Assembly: GCF_021183825.1 (NCBI RefSeq)
Contig: NZ_CP089211.1
Location: forward strand, 2,294,001 to 2,358,000
Length of the DNA: 64,000 nt
Direction of reading: 5' to 3'
Source of the DNA: Sinomicrobium kalidii
Lineage (GTDB): Bacteria > Bacteroidota > Bacteroidia > Flavobacteriales > Flavobacteriaceae
Both the position numbers and the translations under genes were made by a program. Shown piece by piece: positions 36,667-46,514 of this stretch. The stretch's first letter is position 1, and each line of letters begins with the position of its first letter. A model generated the notes under the pieces. The model was not told where the DNA came from and did not search any database. It was given only the letters and a program-made list of their open reading frames with translations.

Positions 36667-36874
36667 CTTAAGTTTAATAATTTTTATGTTTTTTTATTGC
36701 AGTTATTTTAGTCAGTTCCTGTACGGCTTCTTTCATATCGGTTTGCATCAGGTTTGTATTTCTGATGTGGCGTTCAACATTCTTTTTTCTCGTTGAAGAA
36801 TTTGTATAACATACTCCATGGCCATTGCGAATAAAGTTTTACATGACAAACTTAATAAAATATAGTTTATTCTA
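36667..36874. other. Leader region of the superoxide dismutase gene, AT-rich
   Basis: About 200 bases, AT-rich, without a credible gene or convincing promoter match. A short hydrophobic reading on the minus strand is not supported. Confidence 0.4.
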
Positions 36875-36906
36875 AAAATAATTTTAGCCTTATCTAAAAT
36901 TATTTT
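36875..36906. promoter_or_regulatory. 13-bp perfect inverted repeat, possible metalloregulator operator
   Basis: AAAATAATTTTAG and CTAAAATTATTTT flank CCTTAT. The TTTAG-N6-CTAAA core resembles Fur/MntR-type operators. It lies about 210 bases upstream of the dismutase start and about 520 before the TonB receptor gene. Confidence 0.4.
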
Positions 36907-37006
36907 AAAAGTGCGCTGTCCCGTCACAGGGAAACTATAATAAAATCCCTGCCTTATGATGGACGGGATGTTTTACATTTGAAAAAAATTACGGGGCAAT
37001 CTCAAA

Positions 37007-37343
37007 AGTTGGGAACATTGTTGAAGTCCAGACGTCGACAGCAGGGTTGGGTTAACAGATTAACAACAGGTTATTCAGTTATTTAGGCATCACGCACGAA
37101 CTCAATAACTGAATAACCAAATAACTAAAATACAATTTCACAGCCTGCCAAAACTGCTGTACTGAAAGGTACAGCGTGGTTTGGTTTTTTGTAAATGAAG
37201 GAAACTGAAAACTCTCCCGGGTTTACAATGTATCAGCCTTACATACAACATTCTATCCAAAAAACATTCTTGTATCCGTGGCAAAACCAAAACCGGAAAC
37301 TTATAACAAGCGAAAAACCCCACAACCTTTGATCCTGATCCTA
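37007..37343. repeat. Dispersed repeat, copy B, with 15-bp inverted repeat
   Basis: Related to copy A (17,505-17,717) at both ends and to copy C (49,166-49,330) in its middle. It contains a perfect inverted repeat GGTTATTCAGTTATT (37069-37083) / AATAACTGAATAACC (37104-37118), a second hairpin around CTGCTGTACTGAAAGGTACAG, and the conserved tail CAAGCGAAAAACCCC...GATCCTGATCC. It is non-coding. Confidence 0.65.
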
Positions 37344-37371
37344 TAAAAACACCAAAAATATTAATTTATAT

Positions 37372-37402
37372 TTGGTCTAAATAAATACCAATATTACTTT
37401 TG
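37372..37402 (+). promoter_or_regulatory. Promoter of the TonB receptor operon
   Basis: TTG at 37372-37374 and TACTTTTG at 37395-37402 (TAnnTTTG), 20 bases apart and 25 bases before the start. The sequence between them includes ATTTGGTCTAAAT, which could overlap an iron-regulator site. Confidence 0.65.
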
Positions 37403-37426
37403 TCTCCCAACGAATCATCCAAAAAA

Positions 37427-39853
37427 ATGAAAAACACACTTTTTTCTTTAGTATTTCTATTACTATCGAGTACTTTAATTTTCGCCCAGGCTACCCTGAA
37501 AGGTACGGTAACCGATGAAGACAACGAACCCCTTCTGGGCGCCAATGTTATACTTACCGACACCAAAGGCACCACTACGGATTACGACGGAAACTATACG
37601 ATCAACAACGTTGATGAAGGAAGCTATACCATTGAAGTTTCCTTTTTGGGATACAAATCACAGTCCAGGACGATCAGTGTTTCCGGCCGGGAGGTGATTA
37701 CCCTGGACTTTGTGCTTACGGCTTCGAGTGAACAATTGCAGCAGGTGGAGATTATAGGCCGGCGTGAGAAATCCTATAAAAATGCGCTGACCTTTGCAGC
37801 CACCAAAACAGCTACGGCAATCAAGGATATCCCCCAGGCTGTCAGTTATGTCACTAAAGAAGTCTTTGCAGATCAGCAGGCCTACCGGGTCAACGATGTG
37901 GTCAAAAACATTAGCGGGGTCAACCAGTTTTCCTATTACGATGATTTTACCTTTCGCGGTTTTCGTTCGGGGGAAACCTATATCAACGGGCTTCGTGTTA
38001 TTGGCCTGTTCGGGCCACAACCGCTCCTGGCCAATATAGAACGTGTGGAAGTTATCAAGGGGCCTGCTTCGGCCATGTTCGGGAACTCGATCCCCGGAGG
38101 AATTATGAACCGGGTAACCAAAAAACCCCTTGCCGAAGATCGGAAAGCTATTAATTTTACGTTGGGAAGTTTTAACACCCTGCGTACCACCGCCGATTTT
38201 ACCGGGCCTATCAACGAAAAGAAAACCTTGTTGTACCGCCTGAACCTCGCCTATGAAAACTCGGACAGCTTTAGAGATTTACAGGAATTCAAGTCGTATG
38301 TGATCGCACCTTCCATTTCCTTCCTGCCTACAGATAAGACACGGATCAATTTTGACCTGGTCATCACCAATTTCGACGGCAAACTGGACCGGGGCCAACC
38401 CATATTCGGAGCCACAGCAGGAACAGACCTGAACTCAACCCCCATTTCCTTTGCGATCGGGCAGACCAGTGATTATCACAAAACCGATGTGGCTTATTCC
38501 ACCCTGTCCCTGAATCATCAGTTTTCGGACCGGCTTTCTTTCAACGCTTCCTATATGAGGTATATGTATGAAGAGGACCTGGTAGAGCATCGTACCTCCA
38601 ACAAGTTCGGGTTAGACAGTCGTGGAGAGCCCATCCCCACGCTTATGGGAATGATGGTCATTACCCGGCAACAGCAGGCCATTGCAGACAATTTTTCGGC
38701 CTATTTTTCTTACGAGGCGAACACCGGTGCCCTGGAACACAAGATCGTGGTTGGCGGCGATTATAATGAACAAAGGCAACCTGTAGGCAATGCACAGTCT
38801 TTTGCCCGGGGCTACCTGTTGGAAGGGGGCGGTGCATCCATCAACCCTGACGACTTCCCCGATTTTTTAAGGGACGAAAATGACAATCCTGTACCCAATG
38901 TGCCGCACTTTGATCTGGAAAACCCGAACTACAATGTTGCCCGCCTGAGCGATTACATTTTTGAAGACAGTCCCAGCGACCCGACCAAATACTACAATTA
39001 CGGCTTTTATGTACAGGACCAGATCAAATGGAACAAGTTTCAATTCCTGCTGGGTGGCCGGCAAGAGTATTACAACGACGTTACAGACTATGACCGCCCC
39101 GATGAGGAAACGGTCACCCAGGAGAAATTTTTACCACGGATAGGTATGGTTTATGCTGCTACAGAAAACATCAATGTTTACGGTACCTATACCGAAAGCT
39201 TTCAGCCACAGGGAGTAGCCAGCCTTACTAACCCCAATGCCGGGGGACCTTTTGACCCGTTGCAAGCCTATATGGTTGAAGCCGGGGCCAAAGGAGAATT
39301 TTTTAACAACAGGCTTGCCGCCACCCTGGCGGTGTATTACATAGAAAACAGCAACATCCTGGTCAATGCCAATGAAGAGGGGAATCCCGAATTGCTGAGA
39401 CAACGCGGAAAGGAAGAATCGAAAGGAATAGAACTGGACATTAACGGTCGCATTCTGCCCAACCTTAGCCTTACCGCAAATTACGCCTATAACGAGGCCA
39501 TTATCAGTGAAAGCGACGACCCGGAGGAAGTGGGACGACGAAAAGAAAATGCCCCTTTGCATCAGGGAGGTTTTTTCGGGAAGTACACCTTCGTAAGGGG
39601 TAAACTGAATGGTTTGGCGTTAACACTGGGCGCTAATTTTGTTACCAAAAGGAATACCTTCGACAGGAACCTGCAATTGCCTTCGTATACCGTGGCAGAT
39701 GCCGGAGTATCGTATAATGTCGGCAAATTCAATATACGTCTTTTGGTCAACAACCTTTTTGACAAGACGCACTGGGTAGGGGGCTACAGCTATAACCGCT
39801 TATACCCGGGGGCACCGAGAAATTACCTGTTGGGTGTAGGATACACTTTTTAA
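37427..39853 (+). CDS. TonB-dependent siderophore receptor
   Basis: An 808-residue outer-membrane receptor. The start MKNTLFSLVFLLLSSTLIFAQ is a signal peptide. Then come a carboxypeptidase-regulatory-like beta-sandwich (residues 22-100, ATLKGTVTDEDNEPLLGANV), a plug domain (about 110-240; VEVIKGPASAMFGNSIPGG), and a 22-strand barrel ending in aromatic Phe (LLGVGYTF). The plug resembles FhuA/FecA-type siderophore receptors. It imports a ferric siderophore using ExbBD/TonB energy; the ligand is unknown. It is followed 8 bases later by a PepSY-type reductase gene, an iron-uptake pairing. A promoter is visible upstream. Confidence 0.93.
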   Translation: MKNTLFSLVFLLLSSTLIFAQATLKGTVTDEDNEPLLGANVILTDTKGTTTDYDGNYTINNVDEGSYTIEVSFLGYKSQSRTISVSGREVITLDFVLTASSEQLQQVEIIGRREKSYKNALTFAATKTATAIKDIPQAVSYVTKEVFADQQAYRVNDVVKNISGVNQFSYYDDFTFRGFRSGETYINGLRVIGLFGPQPLLANIERVEVIKGPASAMFGNSIPGGIMNRVTKKPLAEDRKAINFTLGSFNTLRTTADFTGPINEKKTLLYRLNLAYENSDSFRDLQEFKSYVIAPSISFLPTDKTRINFDLVITNFDGKLDRGQPIFGATAGTDLNSTPISFAIGQTSDYHKTDVAYSTLSLNHQFSDRLSFNASYMRYMYEEDLVEHRTSNKFGLDSRGEPIPTLMGMMVITRQQQAIADNFSAYFSYEANTGALEHKIVVGGDYNEQRQPVGNAQSFARGYLLEGGGASINPDDFPDFLRDENDNPVPNVPHFDLENPNYNVARLSDYIFEDSPSDPTKYYNYGFYVQDQIKWNKFQFLLGGRQEYYNDVTDYDRPDEETVTQEKFLPRIGMVYAATENINVYGTYTESFQPQGVASLTNPNAGGPFDPLQAYMVEAGAKGEFFNNRLAATLAVYYIENSNILVNANEEGNPELLRQRGKEESKGIELDINGRILPNLSLTANYAYNEAIISESDDPEEVGRRKENAPLHQGGFFGKYTFVRGKLNGLALTLGANFVTKRNTFDRNLQLPSYTVADAGVSYNVGKFNIRLLVNNLFDKTHWVGGYSYNRLYPGAPRNYLLGVGYTF

Positions 39854-39861
39854 GCTGCTGA

Positions 39862-41163
39862 ATGAAGGTCAAAAAGAAAATATTTTTTAATATCCACAGC
39901 TGGATAGGTATCCGGTTGAGCATCCTGTTTTTTATCGTATGCTTTTCCGGTACGCTGGCCACATTAAGCCATGAAATGGACTGGTTGTTTAACCCGGATG
40001 CCCGGGCTACGCCACAGCAGGAACTGGCGTCAAGAAACACCATTGTTGCTAATTTCCGCAACAGCTATCCCGATGCAAGTATAGGCTACTGGATGCGGAC
40101 GGATGAACCTTATTTATGCGATGTTATTTACAAAAAAGAAGGCGGGTATACCTCTTATGTGTTTGCCAACCCCTATACTGGTGAGATCCAGGGAGAAGCC
40201 CGGCTGACCTTCCAGCGCTTTTTCAGGGATCTGCACTATTTCCTGTTTATTCCTTTTCAGGCAGGCCATTTTACCGTACTTATCTTTGCCTTTTTGTTGT
40301 TAACCTCTCTGATTACGGCACTGGTTTTCTACAAAAAATGGTGGCGCAAGCTATTTAAACTGGAAACGGGCAAAGGAGTGCTGGTGTTTTTCAGGAGCCT
40401 GCACCGTCTGGCAGGATTATGGTCGGTTCCTTTCACCCTTTTGTTCTCCATTACCGGAATCTGGTACTTTTTGGAACGCGCCAATGTAGCGGGGATAGGT
40501 GTTGAAGCAAATCCAAGGCCTCCTAAAGTGAAAAATGTTTCAGAAGGAATTTCTACTTTGAAAGAAGACCCCGCTTTTTCTTTGGACTACGACAAAGCCC
40601 TGAGTATTGCAAAAAAAGAAATTCCCCAGCTGAAAGCGGGTGATCTATTGCCTCCGCAAAATCCCTCCGCCGTGCTCTACCTCACCGGTAAAAGCGATGT
40701 GCCCCTGGTAAGGCAACGGGCCAACCGGGTGTATATAAATCCGTATACCTATGAGGTGGTCAAAACACAAAAAGCCCGTGAAATGGGTACTGTAATGTGG
40801 CTTAACGACATAGCAGACCCTTTACATTTTGGATACTGGGGCGGTTTGGTCACCAAAATTATATGGTTTATCGCCGGGTTGGGCATTTCATCCCTGGTAC
40901 TGACCGGAATCTGGATAACGCTGAAGCGAAAGGCCATTAAGCGAAAAAAGAACGGACAAAAAGTAATGGGCATATGGCGCTATATCAACTGGGGCATTTG
41001 TGCCGTTATGTTGTTTTTCATGTATTATTTCCTCACGGAACGTTATCATATATCGGCCCAGTCCATGATCTTGATAAGTCTGGGGTGGGCGATATTTATA
41101 GCCCTGGGGTATTATATTTTTGTATATCGCCTGAATAAAGCAGTGCAACATTTGTTAATTTAG
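39862..41163 (+). CDS. PepSY-associated membrane protein (siderophore-linked reductase-like)
   Basis: A 433-residue inner-membrane protein of the PepSY_TM family, often labelled iron-regulated membrane protein. Membrane helices are at about residues 12-35 (IHSWIGIRLSILFFIVCFSG, with a conserved N-terminal His), 130-160, 180-205, 335-355, 380-398 and 405-425. PepSY domains lie in the periplasmic loops. Conserved His residues in helices (HSWIG, LHRLAG, HFGYW) could bind haem. Such proteins are thought to reduce ferric siderophores in the periplasm; this is inferred from operon context. It is translationally close to the receptor gene. Confidence 0.88.
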   Translation: MKVKKKIFFNIHSWIGIRLSILFFIVCFSGTLATLSHEMDWLFNPDARATPQQELASRNTIVANFRNSYPDASIGYWMRTDEPYLCDVIYKKEGGYTSYVFANPYTGEIQGEARLTFQRFFRDLHYFLFIPFQAGHFTVLIFAFLLLTSLITALVFYKKWWRKLFKLETGKGVLVFFRSLHRLAGLWSVPFTLLFSITGIWYFLERANVAGIGVEANPRPPKVKNVSEGISTLKEDPAFSLDYDKALSIAKKEIPQLKAGDLLPPQNPSAVLYLTGKSDVPLVRQRANRVYINPYTYEVVKTQKAREMGTVMWLNDIADPLHFGYWGGLVTKIIWFIAGLGISSLVLTGIWITLKRKAIKRKKNGQKVMGIWRYINWGICAVMLFFMYYFLTERYHISAQSMILISLGWAIFIALGYYIFVYRLNKAVQHLLI

Positions 41164-41193
41164 GGGTGATTCAACCAATAGTTATGAAACCCT

Positions 41194-42231
41194 TTAATTA
41201 TTGGTTTTTTTCACCTTTGAACGCTCCCTGAAATTGTCCTCTATATCCAGGTAATCGGGTGAGGGTACCCATCCGCCATAACTGTACCGTTTCAATTCAT
41301 AGAAAGAACACCGTTTCCAACCCGTGGCGGTCATGGAAACATAGTTTACATAATTGGCCACATGCTCGTTCCATTCATCGCCAAAATCCGGCAACGAAAA
41401 TTGTAGTTCCCGAAACTCACGGTTATGTGTATTGAAAATCTTAATCAGTTCTTCGACGGCTTCTTTCTCAGTCCAATTGTTGTGATGCATCATAACCGTT
41501 AACAGGTTAAGGTATTTTCCTTCCTCATTGTCCAGGTCCTTAAAATAGGATTCTCCATCGTTGTATCGGGCTATAGCGTTACCAGCCAATAATTCCAGTT
41601 TTACAATGTCCGGGTGCGAAAGAATTTCCTCAGGCAGTTCAACCTTCATCTCCACCGGTAACAAGGCATAAAACGGGCGCATGCAGATGGATTGCGAGCG
41701 GATACGGATTACGTCTTCCGCAGTGGGCCACACACCGCCATTACGGTATTTACTTTCCATGGCAACACCTTGCATGTAAAAATCTACCATATCGGCAAAA
41801 TGGGCAACGGCATTTTCAGACATATAGTAAAGCAGCCCCCGTCTCAGACGGTATAGTTGGCCACCTAATATATAATCTGTTTCATGTGGCATCATCCGGC
41901 CTTTTAAAATGGCCACTACCTCTTCGGCAGCCTCTTTGACCCGGGATTCGCTGCGTTGCTCGAAAATGTCGTCATGAGCCATGGTCCAGGTCATAAAGCG
42001 ACTCAATACCAGGAGTCTTTCGTAACTCACCGTGGGATACCACCAACTGGCAATATATGCGGTTTTGGTACCTTTAAAGGATTTTAGTACATTCTCTTGA
42101 TAGCCCAGTTCCCGGTACTCTATATCAATAAGGAAATCCTCGATATGTTTTTGTGCTTTTTCCGCCAAGGGATTTTTAAGAAAAGGATAAGGGTAGATTA
42201 ATCGACTGGTAATGTGATCAGGTGCTTTCAT
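41194..42231 (-). CDS. Class I terpene synthase (terpene cyclase)
   Basis: A 345-residue protein with the two metal-binding motifs of bacterial class I terpene synthases. The aspartate-rich motif is HDDIFE (Asp87, Asp88, Glu91), and the NSE-type motif is NDGESYFKD (Asn224, Asp225, Ser228, Asp232 in place of the usual Glu). The C-terminal Arg-Tyr pair (Arg315-Tyr316) closes the active site. Length fits sesquiterpene or diterpene cyclases. It would turn farnesyl or geranylgeranyl diphosphate into a cyclic hydrocarbon. No prenyl transferase or P450 is adjacent, so the product and pathway are unknown. It is convergent with the PepSY gene. Confidence 0.85.
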   Translation of the reverse strand: MKAPDHITSRLIYPYPFLKNPLAEKAQKHIEDFLIDIEYRELGYQENVLKSFKGTKTAYIASWWYPTVSYERLLVLSRFMTWTMAHDDIFEQRSESRVKEAAEEVVAILKGRMMPHETDYILGGQLYRLRRGLLYYMSENAVAHFADMVDFYMQGVAMESKYRNGGVWPTAEDVIRIRSQSICMRPFYALLPVEMKVELPEEILSHPDIVKLELLAGNAIARYNDGESYFKDLDNEEGKYLNLLTVMMHHNNWTEKEAVEELIKIFNTHNREFRELQFSLPDFGDEWNEHVANYVNYVSMTATGWKRCSFYELKRYSYGGWVPSPDYLDIEDNFRERSKVKKTNN

Positions 42232-42239
42232 ACTTCCTT

Positions 42240-43156
42240 TTTAGAAATTAATATTACTTTTTTGGTGCCTAAACCAAAGAAGAGTTGTTGATACGGGAGA
42301 AGCAATCCTTTGATAGTAATGAAAATATACTTAGAGGCATCATAAGTGCAAATTACTTATTTTGTGTGAATTAATACGTATATAAAAAGAAATATTTTCT
42401 TTCATAAATTATTGTATTTAAGGCGAAATCATGATTTTTTATGTAGTGTCCAGTTTGCCATTTTACTCCCAGCCACATCCGGTATAACCAAAAACTGAAC
42501 TGCATGGATGGCATCAACTTAATATATCCGGATTTCTGTTATTAATGGACCAGGGGCTCCGGAACTAAATCCGGATGCTTTGTATATCGTAAATGATCAA
42601 AATAAAATAATGAGAAGTAAAATCAGGATATCTATGGAGGATGTTGTAGAAATACGGGAGGTCAATAATATTGTTTTCGGGAAGTTATGATATCCGGAAA
42701 ACTGATGAATTTCAAGATATGTCGGGCAGGATTGTGGATATCGGTGAAAAGAGGAAGCGAGGGATTAAAGATGCTTGAATAGATGGGCTAATAAGAAGAA
42801 TATTATGTGGAAACCTATAATACTCAAGAAAACCATTGCTCTTTAATTCCGGCCCGGGAGGTACAAATGGCGATTAATCAAATAATATCTTCGGGTATGC
42901 CAATAGAATTTACACTGCCGGAGCATCGCAGTATCAATAATAAGTAACGGTCTCCATTAAAAACGGCATTAGACTTTCCAACGGGATGATATTCCTTTGC
43001 TTATTACAGTAAGCACAATTACCATTTTGCTCATTTGTTCTTCACTTTTACATCAACATCCAATATTCGTTAACTTGCCAACTTTTTGCCTAAAAGGGCA
43101 TACAATTCGGCATACTCTTCAATTCAAAAAAAGCATCCCTAATAAAATTTTAAATT
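42240..43156. other. Non-coding or decayed region upstream of the terpene synthase
   Basis: More than 900 bases with no credible gene. A reading from 42,609 (MRSKIRISMEDVVEIREVNN) is open for only 26 codons. Sequence near 42,760-42,900 is open in short pieces, as expected for a decayed gene, but none was recognised. Confidence 0.5.
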
Positions 43157-43390
43157 ATGAAAAACAGTAACTTACATATATTGTTTGTGATAGATAAATC
43201 TAATTACAATAATCCTGTATTAAGTAATGATGATAAGCCATTGGAAATATTTATTAAAAAATTCATATTAATTTGGAAAGGTCTATGGGAATATGTCCAT
43301 AATCAGCGTGATTATACAAATGATAAAAAGGACAGATATTTAAGAATAAAGGCGGGATATATGAGTTTTTTTGTAAGAATAATGATGTAA
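43157..43390 (+). CDS. Hypothetical protein (77 aa), doubtful
   Basis: An open frame starting MKNSNLHILFVIDKSNYNNP and rich in Lys, Asn and aromatic residues. It has no recognised family or clear promoter and sits in an AT-rich decayed gap, so it may be random. The frame is kept because length and codon content are plausible and no other frame is better. Confidence 0.25.
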   Translation: MKNSNLHILFVIDKSNYNNPVLSNDDKPLEIFIKKFILIWKGLWEYVHNQRDYTNDKKDRYLRIKAGYMSFFVRIMM

Positions 43391-43433
43391 TCCCGGGAAA
43401 AAGACTTTCAAAGAAATAGACATTTTATACTTT

Positions 43434-43596
43434 AGAGCTTGTTTAAAAAGGATTGATTGTAGCGAAAAATGATGATTTTTGTTCCATATGAAGGGTTTTT
43501 TGAGCTGCATAGCCATAGCTATGGAGCGATAAAAAGACAAATATGGGGCAAAAAGGGCATTTTTTTAGCCAATTGAATTCTTTTTAAACAAGCTCT
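43434..43596. mobile_element. 163-bp MITE-like element with 17-bp terminal inverted repeats
   Basis: The terminal inverted repeats AGAGCTTGTTTAAAAAG and CTTTTTAAACAAGCTCT are perfect complements. The interior has no protein and includes the palindrome CCATAGCTATGG. There is no clear target duplication; the flanking bases do not settle the size. It is probably a non-autonomous transposon derived from an IS with the same ends elsewhere. Confidence 0.65.
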
Positions 43597-43725
43597 TAAT
43601 TGGTATTAGCCATTTATTCCTTGTTATCCCGATTATTTAACCGTATCTCGATATATTTGGTATTTATAAAACAAGTTAGGTGTAATACCACGAGCAACGG
43701 TGTAAATACCAGCAGTCAGATAAAA

Positions 43726-44961
43726 ATGAACAAGAATAAAATAAAGAAAGGGTTGCTGTTAAAGCAACTTCAGCATGCAACATTACAATGCCAGGGGTTA
43801 AGTGAAATACACCCATTCGGAACAGGAAAAAAAGCAGTGCTACGCGCGTTGGAATATCTTGGTTATATCCAAATAGACACACTGTCAGTTATTGCACGTG
43901 CACATCATCATACCTTTTGGACAAGGGTGCCGGGTTACCAAAGCGAATACCTGCATCAGTTGGTGGAAGAACGTGCAGTATTTGAATATTGGTTTCACGC
44001 TGCCTCTTTTCTGCCGATGAGGGATTTTCGCTATGCCTTACCCAAAATGCTAAGCATCAAACGCGGGGAGGCTCGCCATTACAACAATGCTGCTGACCAA
44101 AACAGCCTCCGTTATGTATATGACAGGATTCGTATCGATGGCCCGCAAAAAGCCAGGGATTTTGAATCGATCAACAAAAAATCAGGAAAATGGTGGAACT
44201 GGAAGCCAGCAAAGATCGCTCTTGAGCAACTCTTTATGCAGGGTGATCTAATGATCTGCGGACGTGACGGTATGGAAAAAGTCTACGACCTGACCGAAAG
44301 AGTGTTGCCCGACACAGTCAACACCGTTGAACCCGGTCCTTTGGAGTTTGCTGAATATTTAATTAAAACCCATCTTCGTGCGTATGGATTCACTACCATT
44401 AAACAAATAACACATCTAAGAACCGGTGAATCACTACGAAAAAATGTTAAACAGGTGTTACAAACAATGCTTGAAGAACAAACAGTGCAACAAATAAAGA
44501 TTGATGGTATGCCTACAATTTTTGCACTTCATACTTTACTTGAAAATACAATCAAAAAGCCAGCTTCCCATGTTCGGCTTCTGTCTCCTTTTGACAATTC
44601 GATCATTCACCGTGACCGTATCGAACAACTTTTTAACTACAACTTTCGGCTAGAATGCTACACCCCTAAAGAAAAGAGGCGGTATGGCTATTTCTGCCTG
44701 CCCATTTTGTTCGGCGATGCATTTATAGGGCGTGTCGACTGTAAAGCACATCGCAAAAACGGTCAATTCGAGCTGATCCATTTACACATTGAAGACAGAC
44801 GGGAAGATATCGAATCATGGCTGGATCCGTTTGTAAAAGCGGTACAGCACTTTGCCGCTTTTAACGGCTGTCAATCAATCAAATTGTCTAAAGTGAGTCC
44901 GCCGGAACTAACACGCACGTTAAAGCAGGCTTTTAAAGGGAAGACCCCGATAAATGAATAA
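43726..44961 (+). CDS. YcaQ/AlkZ-like DNA glycosylase (winged-helix HTH_42 family)
   Basis: A 411-residue protein of the HTH_42/YcaQ family. These monofunctional glycosylases excise alkylated bases or unhook interstrand crosslinks. The start is placed at MNKNKIKKGLLLKQLQHATL; an in-frame 42-residue extension upstream reads through the MITE border and is unlikely. The catalytic-type motif is YIQIDTLSVIARAHH, where a Q-x-D pattern replaces the Q-x-Q of Streptomyces AlkZ and fits the AlkX/YcaQ subgroup as I recall. The C-terminal winged domains and LIHLHIEDRREDIESWL are conserved. It stands alone. Confidence 0.88.
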   Translation: MNKNKIKKGLLLKQLQHATLQCQGLSEIHPFGTGKKAVLRALEYLGYIQIDTLSVIARAHHHTFWTRVPGYQSEYLHQLVEERAVFEYWFHAASFLPMRDFRYALPKMLSIKRGEARHYNNAADQNSLRYVYDRIRIDGPQKARDFESINKKSGKWWNWKPAKIALEQLFMQGDLMICGRDGMEKVYDLTERVLPDTVNTVEPGPLEFAEYLIKTHLRAYGFTTIKQITHLRTGESLRKNVKQVLQTMLEEQTVQQIKIDGMPTIFALHTLLENTIKKPASHVRLLSPFDNSIIHRDRIEQLFNYNFRLECYTPKEKRRYGYFCLPILFGDAFIGRVDCKAHRKNGQFELIHLHIEDRREDIESWLDPFVKAVQHFAAFNGCQSIKLSKVSPPELTRTLKQAFKGKTPINE

Positions 44962-45284
44962 AAAAAAGGCACCACAACAACGGAAACCGTTACACAAGTT
45001 GTTAAGTAATATGCGGAATTACTATCGATGAATTGACATTTTCTTGTAAAAACGGTATAAGAGCTCATCGATGATCAAACCTTTATACATATACCTGGCT
45101 ATACATTATTCTTCGATAAGGAAAATAGAATGTCGAAATACTCTATATTAGTGTAAGTTGCTGTATATTAATGGGCAAACGGATAAAACAGGTGGGTCTA
45201 CCTCTGATAGCAACATTGTTTGGACTTTTTATGTTTAGAAATCAGGGGTTTACGGATTCTTTATTTAATCAAAACACACATGCT
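44962..45284. other. Intergenic gap, no credible gene
   Basis: About 320 bases. A reading from 45,171 (MGKRIKQVGLPLIATLFGL) runs for 46 codons and overlaps the stop of the DUF3999 gene. It looks like a short hydrophobic peptide but has no supporting signal. Confidence 0.3.
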
Positions 45285-46514
45285 TTAGTTCTTCATATCC
45301 CTGAGTAACCTCCAGGAAAACCAGGAGATAAACACAGCGGCTGTTATAATGCAAAGCCACAGGAATGTTCCGGTCTTCCAGAACGGGATTTCCCCGGGTG
45401 TTGTTTCTTCGGGGGGTATCTTTTTTAAAGTGCCCATGCCGGTACGGGGAAGGTCATCACGGAACAGTGTTTTAAAATGACCGATGTCGTATTGCGGGGA
45501 AGGAAAAGAGGGGTTGACCGCAAGCCGGTATTTTTTGCCGGCGCGGAGTTCTGCCACGAGGTATACGGGTTCCTGGAAAATCCTTACACCGATATCTTCC
45601 AGGGGCAGGTTGTCCCTGTTCTCAATTTCGATCGTAAATTCCTTTTCAAAAAGATTCAGCTTGTCAAACCGGTTTTCTTTCTGCGAATCCAGTTCCAGGG
45701 TCCCCATGGTCCGAACGTAGGTTTCCGTTCGCTTTTTGACATTCCTGTTCCGTTTGGCCCGGATATGTGCAGTGCGCAGGAACATCCCGGGACCTTCTGC
45801 AATGTCAAATGTCAGCGTATTGATCCGTTGCGGTTCGGCAAATCGTATGTGGATAATGGTCTTTTTATTCGCCTTGTCCTGTACGGTTTCCAGGGTAAAC
45901 CCTTTAAGTTCGGTGAGCTCCGGTATCCCGGTTTTATCCGGTTTTTCATAAATGCCGGCTTCGAGGATATTAACAGGCAGTGTTTTTTCATCGTCAAAAT
46001 CCCAGCGGAGGTACCTGTAACGGTTCAACGGAAAAGCAAAAGATTTTTCCACGGTGGTTTTTCCGGACGTGCTCAAACGGCCCAGTATTTCCCCGTTAAC
46101 CAGTCCGAACCAGTTTTCCCCGTCATCGCTTCCACTGATGTCGTAGGTTTTGGACACTTTTGTAGCGGCTATTTTCAGGCTTATCCTGTCTATGGCTTTT
46201 TTTTCCTTGTTTTCTATGATTACGGAGGATCGCTTTTCGGGCAGGGCAGTTTTGGATACGATCGGGAAAGGGACAAAACGGGCGTCTTCCCGCTTATCCG
46301 TACCGTTGTGTACCCAGTACGGGATCTCGTTGTGTTCCTCGTCCAGAATACGGATACCGTCTGTCCGGTCCAGGCTTGCCGAGTGGACTTCCGGGGAAAG
46401 CGGAATGGCATAAACCCCGTCTTCGTTTACCGGGCGTATATCTCCACGGTATTCCTGGGCGCTGAGAACAAGGCCGCAGAGCAGAAAAACAAAGATATTA
46501 AAGCTCTTTTTCAT
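45285..46514 (-). CDS. DUF3999 family protein
   Basis: A 409-residue exported protein. The start is placed at MKKSFNIFVFLLCGLVLSAQ, a signal peptide. The middle, residues 25-370, is beta-rich; the C-terminal helix (residues 380-400, FWKTGTFLWLCIITAAVFIS) anchors it. DUF3999 genes are commonly linked to DUF2339 genes, as here, where the coding regions overlap by 17 bases. The function is unknown, but a joint envelope role is implied. Confidence 0.75.
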   Translation of the reverse strand: MKKSFNIFVFLLCGLVLSAQEYRGDIRPVNEDGVYAIPLSPEVHSASLDRTDGIRILDEEHNEIPYWVHNGTDKREDARFVPFPIVSKTALPEKRSSVIIENKEKKAIDRISLKIAATKVSKTYDISGSDDGENWFGLVNGEILGRLSTSGKTTVEKSFAFPLNRYRYLRWDFDDEKTLPVNILEAGIYEKPDKTGIPELTELKGFTLETVQDKANKKTIIHIRFAEPQRINTLTFDIAEGPGMFLRTAHIRAKRNRNVKKRTETYVRTMGTLELDSQKENRFDKLNLFEKEFTIEIENRDNLPLEDIGVRIFQEPVYLVAELRAGKKYRLAVNPSFPSPQYDIGHFKTLFRDDLPRTGMGTLKKIPPEETTPGEIPFWKTGTFLWLCIITAAVFISWFSWRLLRDMKN

